Shown piece after piece: positions 8,380 through 16,378 of a stretch of DNA of 64,000 nucleotides. Numbering within the stretch: position 1 is the stretch's first letter; each line of letters begins with the position of its first letter. Location: the NCBI GenBank assembly GCA_016926255.1, contig JAFGOY010000033.1:62001-126000 (forward strand), read 5' to 3'. Position numbers and translations under genes: made by a program. The notes under the pieces are model-generated. The model searched no databases. It saw only the letters and a list, made by a program, of their open reading frames with translations, and had not been told where the DNA came from. This DNA comes from Anaerolineae bacterium. GTDB taxonomy: Bacteria; Chloroflexota; Anaerolineae; Aggregatilineales; UBA3940.

Positions 8380-8799
8380 ATGGATGAAAAGACTCGTTCG
8401 CTGATCGCCGCTGTTGAACGCTGGCGATCTCAGGATGTTGACGAATATTGGATAAGTGTCAGTTACATGGGACCGGCGGTCAATCGCTTTGGCGATCATG
8501 ACCTGACCTTCATCGATGGCAAGCTGTGGCACAGTTGGGAAGGTCGCTGGCGGGAAATCGCCAACGGCTCCGATTTCTGGCTGTTTTCTGTGCCGGGTGC
8601 CCTCAGTTGGGCGCGTGACATGCTGGTGAAGGTTCTGCCTGATATTGATGGCGGCCTGGAGTCGATTGAACTCGCCTTCAACGAAATGTACGGCTATGTC
8701 GAGTTCATGCGGGTTCGGATAGGTAAGCGCGACACGCAGAATTTTACCTTCGAAGTCCGCCGGTTTGGTCTTGGCCCGCACCCCAATTTCGAGAAATGA
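8380..8799 (+). CDS. Hypothetical protein, possibly DUF6174-like
   Basis: A 139-residue soluble protein without a signal peptide. The pattern of an N-terminal WRSQDVDEYWISVSY followed by GKLWHSW and a C-terminal strand-rich part recalls DUF6174-type proteins, but this is a weak impression. The ATG at 8380 is preceded by AGGGAGAG. It is flanked by the divergent EamA gene and a family B repeat. No function is assigned. Confidence 0.6.
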   Translation: MDEKTRSLIAAVERWRSQDVDEYWISVSYMGPAVNRFGDHDLTFIDGKLWHSWEGRWREIANGSDFWLFSVPGALSWARDMLVKVLPDIDGGLESIELAFNEMYGYVEFMRVRIGKRDTQNFTFEVRRFGLGPHPNFEK

Positions 8800-8846
8800 T
8801 CGTGCTTTGTCCTTTGCCGTAAAGAATAATTCTGCAATTTCTTTAA

Positions 8847-8892
8847 GTCCCCTCGCCCTGAGGGAGGGGGGATTTAGGGGTGAGGGCAGAAT
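8847..8892. repeat. Dispersed repeat, family B copy 1
   Basis: A GC-rich repeat of the form CCCTCGCCCTGAGGGAGG followed by GGATTTAGGGGTGAGGGCAGAA. The second half matches the copy at 54746-54786 almost exactly. It supplies a spurious GTG in frame with the downstream transporter gene. Confidence 0.65.
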
Positions 8893-8930
8893 CGAAAAAT
8901 ATACTTTACAAAGCGTTGGTTAGTAATCCG

Positions 8931-9665
8931 ATGAATCAAAACGAGGTAACCCGCAGAGCATATAAATACCTTGACCTGATCATGGTGCTGTTTGTCACCG
9001 TTCTTCTGATCAGCAATATCGCGTCGTCGGCTAAAATCATCGACTGGGGGATCAGTCTCGGCCCACTTGCCCTCGCTTTCGATGGTGGTACGCTCCTTTT
9101 CCCGATCAGCTATATCTTCGGCGACGTTCTCACTGAGGTCTACGGCTACCGTCGATCCCGCCGTGTGATCTGGGCCGGGTTTGGCGCATCGGCACTGCTG
9201 GCGATCATGTTGAAGCTCATCGCCATCATGCCCGGTGAGGCCGAATGGCAGTCCTATGCCGGTCAGGGAGCCTACGACGCCATCCTGGGAGGTGTATCCA
9301 GCGGTGGGATCATTGTTGCCAGTCTTCTCGCCTACTTCGCCGGTGAATTTTCGAACAGCTACGTCATGGCGAAGATGAAAATCTGGACGCAGGGTCGCTA
9401 CCTCTGGACGCGGACGATTGGTTCCACGCTTGTCGGCGAGGGCGTCGATACCATCCTCTTTATTGTGATTGCCTGCCTGTTTGGAGTTTTTCCCTGGTCG
9501 CTTGCCGTCACTCTGATTGTTTCCAATTACATTTTCAAAGTTGGAATCGAAGCCTTGATGACCCCTCTTACCTATCAGGTTGTAAGAGCCTTGAAAAAAG
9601 TTGAGAATGAAGATTATTATGATATTGACACGGACTTTAATCCTTTCCGATTGGGTGTTGAATGA
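8931..9665 (+). CDS. Queuosine precursor transporter (YhhQ/VUT family)
   Basis: A 244-residue VUT-family inner-membrane protein, predicted to import 7-deazaguanine precursors for queuosine. Family signs are LISNIASSAKI, the segment FPISYIFGDVLTEVYGY near residue 62, and the later helices. Six or so membrane segments are visible. The ATG at 8931 is preferred over the GTG at 8880, because the latter lies in a dispersed repeat and adds a non-family extension. The stop overlaps the era start (ATGA). Queuosine genes tgt and queG occur elsewhere in the window, supporting a salvage role. Confidence 0.85.
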   Translation: MNQNEVTRRAYKYLDLIMVLFVTVLLISNIASSAKIIDWGISLGPLALAFDGGTLLFPISYIFGDVLTEVYGYRRSRRVIWAGFGASALLAIMLKLIAIMPGEAEWQSYAGQGAYDAILGGVSSGGIIVASLLAYFAGEFSNSYVMAKMKIWTQGRYLWTRTIGSTLVGEGVDTILFIVIACLFGVFPWSLAVTLIVSNYIFKVGIEALMTPLTYQVVRALKKVENEDYYDIDTDFNPFRLGVE

Positions 9666-10720
9666 CTGAACGAGACGAAAATCTGTCTGAATCCATGCAG
9701 GATGTTGATCTTGACAAGCAGGAGGAAACCCCTGAGCAGATCAGGGCTGAAAATGAGCGCCTGCTCGCCGAGTTTTTAGCTAAAGGCGATGCCGAAGCGC
9801 CCCTCGTTAAAGAGGAAGTGCCGCCCGATCACCGGTCGGGGTTTGTCGCAGTCGTCGGCAAGCCAAATGTCGGCAAGTCCACCTTGATGAACGCTTATCT
9901 GGGCGAGAAGCTGGCGATTGTTTCTCCCAAACCCCAGACCACCCGCGCCCGTCAGCTTGGCATCCTGACCCGCCCCGACGTTCAGATCGTATTTGTCGAT
10001 ACGCCGGGTATTCATAAGGCTCGCAACAAGCTTGGCGAATTCATGGTCGATGTCGCCAGAGAGTCCATCCCCGATGCCGATGTGATCCTCTTCCTGGTCG
10101 ATGTCTCCGAACTGCCAACCAAGGCCGATGAGATCATTTCCCGGCTGGTGAACAGTCACGAAGATGTCACCGCCTTTCTGGTGCTGAACAAATCCGATCT
10201 GATCGATGAGCCGCAGCTTGCCGAACATCGTACGGCATATGAAGCGCTGGTTCCTGCAGCGACCCCGATGGTGATCAGCGCCACGTGCGGCGACAATTGC
10301 GACGAACTGCTCGATCAGGTTGTCCAATCCCTGCCGCTCGGTCCGCGCTACTATCCCGAAGATCAGCTTACTGAAACCCATGTGCGCGATAACGTCACCG
10401 AGATTATCCGCGAGCACGTTTTGCGCCAGTATGAGCACGAAGTGCCGCATTCGGTTGCGGTTCAGGTCGAACAGTTCAAGGAGCAGGAAGATATCACCTA
10501 TATCTCCGCGACGATTTACGTCGAGCGCGACAGCCAGAAAGGGATCATCATCGGCAAGCAGGGATCGGCCCTGAAACAGTTGGGCCAGGATGCCCGCCAT
10601 GAGATCGAGGATTTATTAGGTTCGAAAGTCTATCTTGAGTTATGGGTAAAGGTGCTGAAGGACTGGCGTAAAAACGAAGCCGCCCTGCGCCGGTTGGGGT
10701 ACAAAGACCGGCGGCGCTGA
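9662..10720 (+). CDS. era: GTPase Era
   Basis: A ribosome-associated GTPase needed for 30S maturation. The 352-residue protein has an acidic N-terminal extension of about 58 residues, then the G domain with GKPNVGKST (66-74), DTPGIH and NKSD, and a C-terminal KH domain with the GIIIGKQGSALKQLG loop. The extension makes it about 50 residues longer than typical Era. The start overlaps the transporter stop by four bases, indicating translational coupling. era is often near ybeY and recO, which are not seen here. Confidence 0.95.
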   Translation: MTERDENLSESMQDVDLDKQEETPEQIRAENERLLAEFLAKGDAEAPLVKEEVPPDHRSGFVAVVGKPNVGKSTLMNAYLGEKLAIVSPKPQTTRARQLGILTRPDVQIVFVDTPGIHKARNKLGEFMVDVARESIPDADVILFLVDVSELPTKADEIISRLVNSHEDVTAFLVLNKSDLIDEPQLAEHRTAYEALVPAATPMVISATCGDNCDELLDQVVQSLPLGPRYYPEDQLTETHVRDNVTEIIREHVLRQYEHEVPHSVAVQVEQFKEQEDITYISATIYVERDSQKGIIIGKQGSALKQLGQDARHEIEDLLGSKVYLELWVKVLKDWRKNEAALRRLGYKDRRR

Positions 10721-10807
10721 TTGTGTTTCAGTCGATCATCTCGTTATGTTGAATCTTTGGGATTTAATAAGGCAATCATATTCAACCTCAACCTCAACCA
10801 TATCCAT

Positions 10808-10860
10808 ATTCTGCTCTCTCCACCTGGAAGGGGGAGGGCTGGGGTGGGGGGCAAAACGTT
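10808..10860. repeat. Dispersed repeat, family A copy 4
   Basis: A copy of the CTCTCCACCTGGAAGGGGGAGG / GGGTGGGGG type repeat between era and the Tat-signal gene. No other feature is seen in this 197-base gap. Confidence 0.55.
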
Positions 10861-10917
10861 GTTTTCTATTATTGTCTTGTTATTTTCTAAACCGTATAGT
10901 GTTACCGGGGTGCTGAA

Positions 10918-12039
10918 ATGTCAGACGAATCGAACGAACAACCCAAACAGATCGTAGAAGGTGAAGTCCTCGCTGAATACAGCGATACAATGTTGAATCT
11001 CCCGGAAGTCGATGACGCAACGCTGGAGTTGCACGGTAGAGATGGATCGCCGCCTGATCCCAAACGCCGCCAGTTTATCACCCGCCTCGTGCTGGGCAGC
11101 GCGGCGGCTCTCGCTGTTGGCGGCAGCGCCGCGCTGATCTACGACCGCAAACGCCGTGATGAAGAACCTCAGGTCGTGATCCTTCCCAACGAGGAAGGTG
11201 GCGAACCGTCCGCCGAACTGCTCGAGCAGCTTGGCGTGCTTGATTACGATCTCATTGCCATGACCGCCGAGCGCGATCAACTGATCTCTGACCTCGATCA
11301 GAAGCAGAAAGAGCTTGACGCGGCTCAGGCTGATCTTAATGCGGCTCAGGCCACTTTGAGTGAATATGCCGGTTTGATCGACCTGTGGCAGCAGCTTGAC
11401 GATATTGGCATCGATTCGCTGATCGCTGCTGGTCTTGCCTCTGTTAGCCTCACCCTCTCCAACGTGATGAGCCTGATCTCCCTGCTCAGCGCCGGTCTGG
11501 AATCCGGTCGTGAAGTGATCGACAATTTCCTGGCCTCCCTCCCTGGCCCCAGTGACGGGATCAAGTGGCTGAAAACCCAGGTCACCGCACTGGCCGAAAG
11601 CATCGATTGGGTCGTCGAGCAGGTTCAAAAAGCCGTTGACCCGGTGCAGCCTGTCGCCAGGCAGATTGCCAACTTCGTCGTCTGGGTGCTGGATCGCCTG
11701 CCCTTTGGCATCGGCGCTAAGGCTAAGGACGGCCTTGAGGCCATGCAGGACCTGATCTCTGACCTCCCCGACCTGGTCGAAGGAGTCAACGACTCGGTAC
11801 TTGATCCTCTCGCTGACTGGTTCGGTGACGATGAGAAAGTCAGTCTGGTTGGTATTCTGATCAACCCCGTCGAGAAGAAAGTCGTTGAACCGAGTGATGA
11901 AGTCGTCACGGGCGTCTCGGATTTCGAGGATACGTATCTGGACAAGCTCGTCACGCCCATTGATAACGCACTTGAACAGCGTGCCGCCCTGCGTGCTCAA
12001 ATCGAAGAAGCGCAGGCTCGGTTGGGTCTTCATGCTTGA
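10918..12039 (+). CDS. Tat-signal coiled-coil protein, unknown function
   Basis: A 373-residue protein with a 48-residue acidic cytoplasmic N-terminus, then a twin-arginine-like motif KRRQFITR (49-56) before a hydrophobic segment (57-76). A strongly heptad-patterned coiled coil follows at about 113-150, then a largely helical region with a hydrophobic stretch near 165-200. The protein may be anchored in the membrane or exported by Tat; the unusual distance of the Arg pair from the N-terminus suggests an anchor. It is followed 15 bases later by a Clp-N domain gene, so the two are probably co-translated. No family is recognised. Confidence 0.75.
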   Translation: MSDESNEQPKQIVEGEVLAEYSDTMLNLPEVDDATLELHGRDGSPPDPKRRQFITRLVLGSAAALAVGGSAALIYDRKRRDEEPQVVILPNEEGGEPSAELLEQLGVLDYDLIAMTAERDQLISDLDQKQKELDAAQADLNAAQATLSEYAGLIDLWQQLDDIGIDSLIAAGLASVSLTLSNVMSLISLLSAGLESGREVIDNFLASLPGPSDGIKWLKTQVTALAESIDWVVEQVQKAVDPVQPVARQIANFVVWVLDRLPFGIGAKAKDGLEAMQDLISDLPDLVEGVNDSVLDPLADWFGDDEKVSLVGILINPVEKKVVEPSDEVVTGVSDFEDTYLDKLVTPIDNALEQRAALRAQIEEAQARLGLHA

Positions 12040-12054
12040 TTTCGGATCAAACCA

Positions 12055-12993
12055 ATGACCGAATCGCAGAAATCAGGGGAAGAATCGGCACCCGCGCCGC
12101 TGCCCACCGAGCGTTTTCAGCGCGTTCTGGCCTTCGCCTCAGATGAGGCTGATGGGTTGGGGCACGGCTTCGTGACCTGCCAGCATTTGCTCTATGCTCT
12201 CTCCCGCGAGAGTAAGGGGCTTGCTTCCGCCGTGTTGGAGAAGCTGTCGATCACCCCCGACGTTCTCCATACGTTTCTGATCGATGAGGATGCGAGCCAT
12301 GATCGCACCTCGTTTGGACGTATCGATCTCGCTGACGAAGCCCGCGATGCCATTGAAAGGGCCGTCTCCGCCGCTGCTGAGTGGAAGCATCGTGTTCTGG
12401 ATACCGAGCACCTGCTCTACGGTGTGATCGCCGTCCCGACCTCGGCTGACGACATTCTATCTGCCTTGCAGATCGACCCCGGCGACATTCTCAACCAGCT
12501 TTACGCATATCAGCAGTCGGCCCCCTCTACTGAAATCCGCGAGGAGGCGACCCACGCTTACCGTTTTGCCCTGGAAAGTGCCTGGCTCCTCAGCCTCTCC
12601 ACCGATATTGCCCGCCGTCATGCCGCCAGCCGGGTGACTGGCCTTCACGTTCTCGCTGCGCTTGTCTCGCTGCCCAATCCCTCGCGCGATGTTCTGGTCG
12701 ATACGCTTGGCCTGTCGGTCGATGCCCTCTGGCCTTTGATCCCCTCCGGCTCACTGCCCGGCCATAAAAAAGGACGCCTTCCGCTGGCGGAAGACGTCCA
12801 GATGATTTTAGGTTATGCCATCGGCGAAGCCTGGAACCGGGGGCATCTATCCGTCACCCCGATGCACCTCGCGATGGGCCTTGCCCGGTCGGAGCGAAAC
12901 CCGGCCCTCGATACCCTCGCCGATCTGGGTATTTCCCAGGCCGCGCTGATCGACGCGCTTGAACGGGCTATGCCGCCCGCGACCGGGTCTTGA
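12055..12993 (+). CDS. Clp N-terminal-domain protein without ATPase module
   Basis: A 312-residue protein made of Clp_N-type helical repeats. A first domain covers about 18-155 (GHGFVTCQHLLYAL and HRVLDTEHLLYGV), and a second covers about 165-305 (ASRVTGLHVLAAL and RGHLSVTPMHLAMGL). There is no Walker motif, so it cannot be a ClpC/ClpA unfoldase by itself. In ClpC these domains bind adaptors and substrates, so an adaptor or substrate-recognition role is inferred. It follows the Tat-signal coiled-coil gene by 15 bases. Its stop abuts that of the convergent mutarotase-like gene. Confidence 0.8.
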   Translation: MTESQKSGEESAPAPLPTERFQRVLAFASDEADGLGHGFVTCQHLLYALSRESKGLASAVLEKLSITPDVLHTFLIDEDASHDRTSFGRIDLADEARDAIERAVSAAAEWKHRVLDTEHLLYGVIAVPTSADDILSALQIDPGDILNQLYAYQQSAPSTEIREEATHAYRFALESAWLLSLSTDIARRHAASRVTGLHVLAALVSLPNPSRDVLVDTLGLSVDALWPLIPSGSLPGHKKGRLPLAEDVQMILGYAIGEAWNRGHLSVTPMHLAMGLARSERNPALDTLADLGISQAALIDALERAMPPATGS

Positions 12994-13902
12994 TCAGCCG
13001 CTGATCTTTCGGATGATCGGCAGGATGTTCTTTTCGACATCCGCTTCGCTTTGCGGCGCGTCCATATCGCCGAATAGGTACCAGTTCTCGACGTGCTCGA
13101 CTGTCTCGCCCGCGCCAACCGGAGCCAGTGGCCCAACTGTCTCTACTTCGAGAATGTCCGCATTTGTGAACATTTCCACCGACGCGCCCATGTCGGGGTA
13201 GGTGACCCCTTCGATCTTCTTGAAGGTCTTCACGAACATCGTGTTTGCCACGACGTAAGCTGCCCAGCCCTTCGTGTCGCTGATCCCGATCTTCTGCGGG
13301 GTCGTCGCTGCCGGGTCCTGCCGCAGCAGGATGTATTCTTTTCCCCACGTCCAGCGTGGATCGCTCATGTCGGTGTAGGCCCACGTCGCCAGCGCCGATA
13401 CCGGCAGCATGTTTTCGGGATGAGTGCCGCGTGGGGGCAGGGGGGCGACGGCTACGCCGCCGGTGGTCATCACCGACAGTGCCCAGGGAGCAAACTCGAC
13501 CGCCCATAGATTCGTGTTCGTCAGCCGGTGCTTGATGACGACATGCGCGTCTTTCTTGCTCAGGCTGATCTCGATTTCTTTCTTGATTCCGGTTGTCGTT
13601 TCGGTCGGCTGTGAGATCGTCACAACGCCATTCTTCTCGGATGCTTCCACCGGTGTATTGTCGGGGAAATACGTACGCGGAATCATTTCGGGCGCGTGCC
13701 ACAGCCGGTGACCCCCGTAATTCCGCCATTCGTCGCCGCCTGTCTGTCCCGCGTCCCCTTCCAGAACGCAGAAAACATTCTCGCCATCCAGCAGGCTGAA
13801 GTGGATAACACGCGGCCCGACGTCGGTTGTAACGATCAGTTCTGCCTTTTTGTTTGCCAGCCTGACACAGTTTGGCCATCCTCGGTATGATACGGTTTCC
13901 AT
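12994..13902 (-). CDS. Galactose-mutarotase-like protein (DUF4380-like)
   Basis: A 302-residue all-beta protein resembling aldose-1-epimerase-fold proteins of the DUF4380 type. The N-terminal ELIVTTDVGPRVIHFSL and the segment YGGHRLWHAPE are characteristic, and the C-terminal WYLFGDMDAP closes the sandwich. No signal peptide is seen, so it is probably cytoplasmic and carbohydrate-binding. The ATG at 13902 is accepted although no strong ribosome-binding site was noted. It is converging with the Clp-N gene. Epimerase activity is not established for this branch. Confidence 0.7.
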   Translation of the reverse strand: METVSYRGWPNCVRLANKKAELIVTTDVGPRVIHFSLLDGENVFCVLEGDAGQTGGDEWRNYGGHRLWHAPEMIPRTYFPDNTPVEASEKNGVVTISQPTETTTGIKKEIEISLSKKDAHVVIKHRLTNTNLWAVEFAPWALSVMTTGGVAVAPLPPRGTHPENMLPVSALATWAYTDMSDPRWTWGKEYILLRQDPAATTPQKIGISDTKGWAAYVVANTMFVKTFKKIEGVTYPDMGASVEMFTNADILEVETVGPLAPVGAGETVEHVENWYLFGDMDAPQSEADVEKNILPIIRKISG

Positions 13903-13980
13903 GTAGTATGAGACTCCTTTTTGATCGTGAATGTCTTATTCTCAGTCTATCCAAAAATCACTTCGGATGATTCGATTATG

Positions 13981-14020
13981 TATCTATCCGAAATGAACGA
14001 AGTGAATTTGCGGATAGATA
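13981..14020 (-). other. Perfect inverted repeat downstream of thyX
   Basis: The 10-bp arms TATCTATCCG (13981-13990) and CGGATAGATA (14011-14020) are separated by 20 bases. It lies a few bases beyond the thyX stop codon and upstream of the mutarotase-like gene. It may act as a 3' stabilising hairpin or terminator, although no strong T-tract follows on the minus strand. Confidence 0.5.
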
Positions 14021-14026
14021 GTGAAA

Positions 14027-14782
14027 TCATCGACGCACATACTTGTCGAATGCCCCAGCAGTCCAGGGCATGTATTCTCTAAAGATACTGTGCATTGCAT
14101 TAGCATACTGTCGAATTTCGAATTGTGCATCGTCGGCCATCCGGAGCCGCAGGAAGTGCATCAGGTTCCACGCATCGACCTTGCACACGGCGATATAGTA
14201 GCAGCACCAGCCGGGAAGGAAGAATCGTGCCAGTTCTTTCGCCACCCCGTCGTCGAGCGCCTCCTGGTAGGTTTGATACGCCTCCCCGATCACGGCCCGC
14301 AGTTTGTTTTCATAATCACGGCTTTGATCGGGCAGCATCGATCCGGCGCTGCCCTGTTTGTTCGACTCGCTTTGCTCGCGCCACTCTGTTGGGATGTAGA
14401 AATCCCCGGCTTCGAAGGGCAGGTAGCGCCCCGACTGGAAATTATAGTGCCACGTGCGATGTCGCACCCACTGCCACCACACCACCACCGGGGCGCGCAC
14501 CCGGAACTTGAATTCCACCTGCTCGAAAGGCGAGGTGTGTCGATGTTCCATCAGGTACATCAGCAGTTTTTTGTCCTGATCATCCCCCTTGCTGTGCCCT
14601 AGAAACGATACCCGCGCTGCATTGATCACGCTGATATCCGGCGATATGCCGCTCGATGGGTGCGGCAGCATGTCCTGGAGTTCCACCCAGGATTTCCCGT
14701 CTCCGAGAATGTTATCTTTGATCGCAAGGCTGGCGGGGTCGGGCTGTCTTGGGTTTGCACCCTGATTGTCGCTGTCTGGCAT
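14027..14782 (-). CDS. thyX: FAD-dependent thymidylate synthase ThyX
   Basis: Converts dUMP to dTMP using methylene-tetrahydrofolate and FAD/NADPH. The 251-residue protein carries the ThyX signature RHRTWHYNFQSGRY at 107-120, which fits RHR-x7-S, together with the flavin-site region SPFEQVEFKFRVRAPVVVWWQ upstream of it. An N-terminal extension of about 30 residues is present. The ATG at 14782 has GAGGGAT just upstream. No thyA is seen in the window. It lies between the mutarotase-like gene and the oxidoreductase operon as an apparently independent unit. Confidence 0.95.
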   Translation of the reverse strand: MPDSDNQGANPRQPDPASLAIKDNILGDGKSWVELQDMLPHPSSGISPDISVINAARVSFLGHSKGDDQDKKLLMYLMEHRHTSPFEQVEFKFRVRAPVVVWWQWVRHRTWHYNFQSGRYLPFEAGDFYIPTEWREQSESNKQGSAGSMLPDQSRDYENKLRAVIGEAYQTYQEALDDGVAKELARFFLPGWCCYYIAVCKVDAWNLMHFLRLRMADDAQFEIRQYANAMHSIFREYMPWTAGAFDKYVRR

Positions 14783-14862
14783 ATCCCTCGTTTTTCCTGT
14801 CGTGTTTTGCTGGGGCAGAATGCCTCAATTTATCTGAAAACGTAAACTATATTCCCGATTTT

Positions 14863-14884
14863 AGCCCGGTGCTTTAGCGCCGGG
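14863..14884. repeat. Dispersed repeat, family C copy 1
   Basis: A 22-base imperfect palindrome AGCCCGGTGCTT...GCGCCGGG. Identical or near-identical copies are at 27490-27511 and 40237-40258, with a truncated copy at 41733-41745. Confidence 0.75.
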
Positions 14885-14983
14885 AAAGACAGTCATACCT
14901 TATCCAGGGTATCACCATTGAGCGAGATGCCGGGGGGTGATCGGCAATATAACTGAACAACTCAAAACGGAAACAGGCTGCGG

Positions 14984-15529
14984 CTATCCCATCGCGTTGA
15001 CGTACTCCGCGCCGCGTGCCAGCGCGGAGAAGTTGATCTCCAGCAGGTTCCGTCGGTGTTTAGGCAGGTGCCCCTCCAGCGCGGCCTTGACCCGCTCGAT
15101 TGGTATGACCGGCAGCGCCGTTAGCAGTGCCCCCAGCATCACGATATTCGCTACCCGCACCGATCCGACTTCTTCCGCCAGGCTGGTTGCCGGGACTTCC
15201 AGCGCGTTGATATCGGTTCGGGTGCATTTATCCTCGATCAGCGCCGAGTTGATCGCTATCAGCCCATCCGGTTTCACCAACGATTCGTATTTCTCGAATG
15301 ATGGAAGGTTGAACACCACCGCCGTTTTTGGATTCCTCACGATTGGCGATCCGATCGGCTGGTCGGCGATGACGACCGTGCAGTGCGCCGTTCCGCCGCG
15401 CATTTCTGGCCCATAGCTGGGAATCCAGGTCACTTCAAGCCCTTCGTCCATCGCCGCATACGCGAGCAGCTGTCCGAGGAACATCACACCCTGACCACCA
15501 AAGCCGGAAAACACAAACTCTTCCTGCAT
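14984..15529 (-). CDS. 2-oxoacid:ferredoxin oxidoreductase, gamma subunit
   Basis: The gamma subunit of a CoA-dependent 2-oxoacid:ferredoxin oxidoreductase, 181 residues. The N-terminal FSGFGGQGVMFLGQLLA and SYGPEMRGGTAHC are family hallmarks. It is the last gene of the minus-strand operon ferredoxin-alpha-beta-gamma, 23 bases after the beta subunit. The complex oxidises 2-oxoglutarate or branched-chain 2-oxoacids to acyl-CoA and reduces ferredoxin; which substrate is used cannot be told from sequence alone. Confidence 0.9.
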   Translation of the reverse strand: MQEEFVFSGFGGQGVMFLGQLLAYAAMDEGLEVTWIPSYGPEMRGGTAHCTVVIADQPIGSPIVRNPKTAVVFNLPSFEKYESLVKPDGLIAINSALIEDKCTRTDINALEVPATSLAEEVGSVRVANIVMLGALLTALPVIPIERVKAALEGHLPKHRRNLLEINFSALARGAEYVNAMG

Positions 15530-15552
15530 GATTTTGCCCTTTTTGTTGTCGT

Positions 15553-16329
15553 CTATAGATTCTTAACAGCCTCGATGACTTTGTAGTCTTCAAGTGGGTA
15601 GTAGGGAACCATGTGTTCCTCGATCCATTGCAGCGCTTCGTTCGGCTGGATTCCCCAGTTGGTCGGACACGATGACAGCAGTTCGACCATGCTGAAGCCC
15701 AACCCGGCTTCCTGCACTTTCAGCGCCGTGATGATCGCCTTTTTCGCCTTGCGGATATTCTTGACGTCGTGCATCGACCGCCGGACGATATAGGCTGCCC
15801 CCGGCAGAGTCGCCAGAACCTCGCTCATTCTGATCGGGAAACCGGCGATCTCGACATCTCGCCCATCCGGTGATGACCGTGTTTTCTGTCCGGGAAGGGT
15901 TGTCGGGGCCATCTGCCCGCCGGTCATGCCGTAGATCGCATTATTGATAAATATCGTCGTGATCTGTTCGCCGCGTGCCGCCGCGTGGATGATCTCCGCC
16001 GTGCCGATTGCCGCCAGGTCGCCATCGCCCTGGTAGGTGACTACAATGTTGTCCGGGCGGGTGCGTTTTACCCCGGTTGCCATTGCCGGGGCGCGTCCAT
16101 GTGCGGCTTCGCACGCATCGGTATCGAAATAGTTGTAGGCAAACACCGAGCAGCCGACCGGGGCAACCAGGATCGTTCGTTCCCGCATGCCGAGTTCGTC
16201 CAGTGCTTCGCCGAGTAGCCGGTGCGCGATTCCGTGTGTGCAGCCGGGGCAGTAATGTGTATGCATCTCGGCCAGTGATTCTGGCCGTGAGTAGATCAGT
16301 TCCATACCTTCGGGCGCTTGAATAGTCAT
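15553..16329 (-). CDS. 2-oxoacid:ferredoxin oxidoreductase, beta (TPP) subunit
   Basis: The thiamine-diphosphate-binding subunit, about 258 residues. The N-terminal YCPGCTHGI and the TPP motif GDGDLAAIG followed by [12 protein letters not shown] are present. The ATG at 16329 has GGAG eight bases upstream; a GTG directly before it could also serve. It is encoded between the alpha and gamma subunits in one operon. The size and motifs fit the KorB/VorA class. Confidence 0.92.
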   Translation of the reverse strand: MTIQAPEGMELIYSRPESLAEMHTHYCPGCTHGIAHRLLGEALDELGMRERTILVAPVGCSVFAYNYFDTDACEAAHGRAPAMATGVKRTRPDNIVVTYQGDGDLAAIGTAEIIHAAARGEQITTIFINNAIYGMTGGQMAPTTLPGQKTRSSPDGRDVEIAGFPIRMSEVLATLPGAAYIVRRSMHDVKNIRKAKKAIITALKVQEAGLGFSMVELLSSCPTNWGIQPNEALQWIEEHMVPYYPLEDYKVIEAVKNL

Positions 16330-16378
16330 CACAATCTCCGTTGAAAGGGGTCGTCTGTCTCTGGTTGTCGACCGCTTC

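Noticed and set aside
10921-12033. A 370-residue minus-strand frame almost exactly opposite the Tat-signal gene
   Set aside because: It is antisense to a gene with a clear hydrophobic segment and coiled-coil pattern, has no ribosome-binding site and no recognisable domain. Codon bias of the sense gene explains its length.
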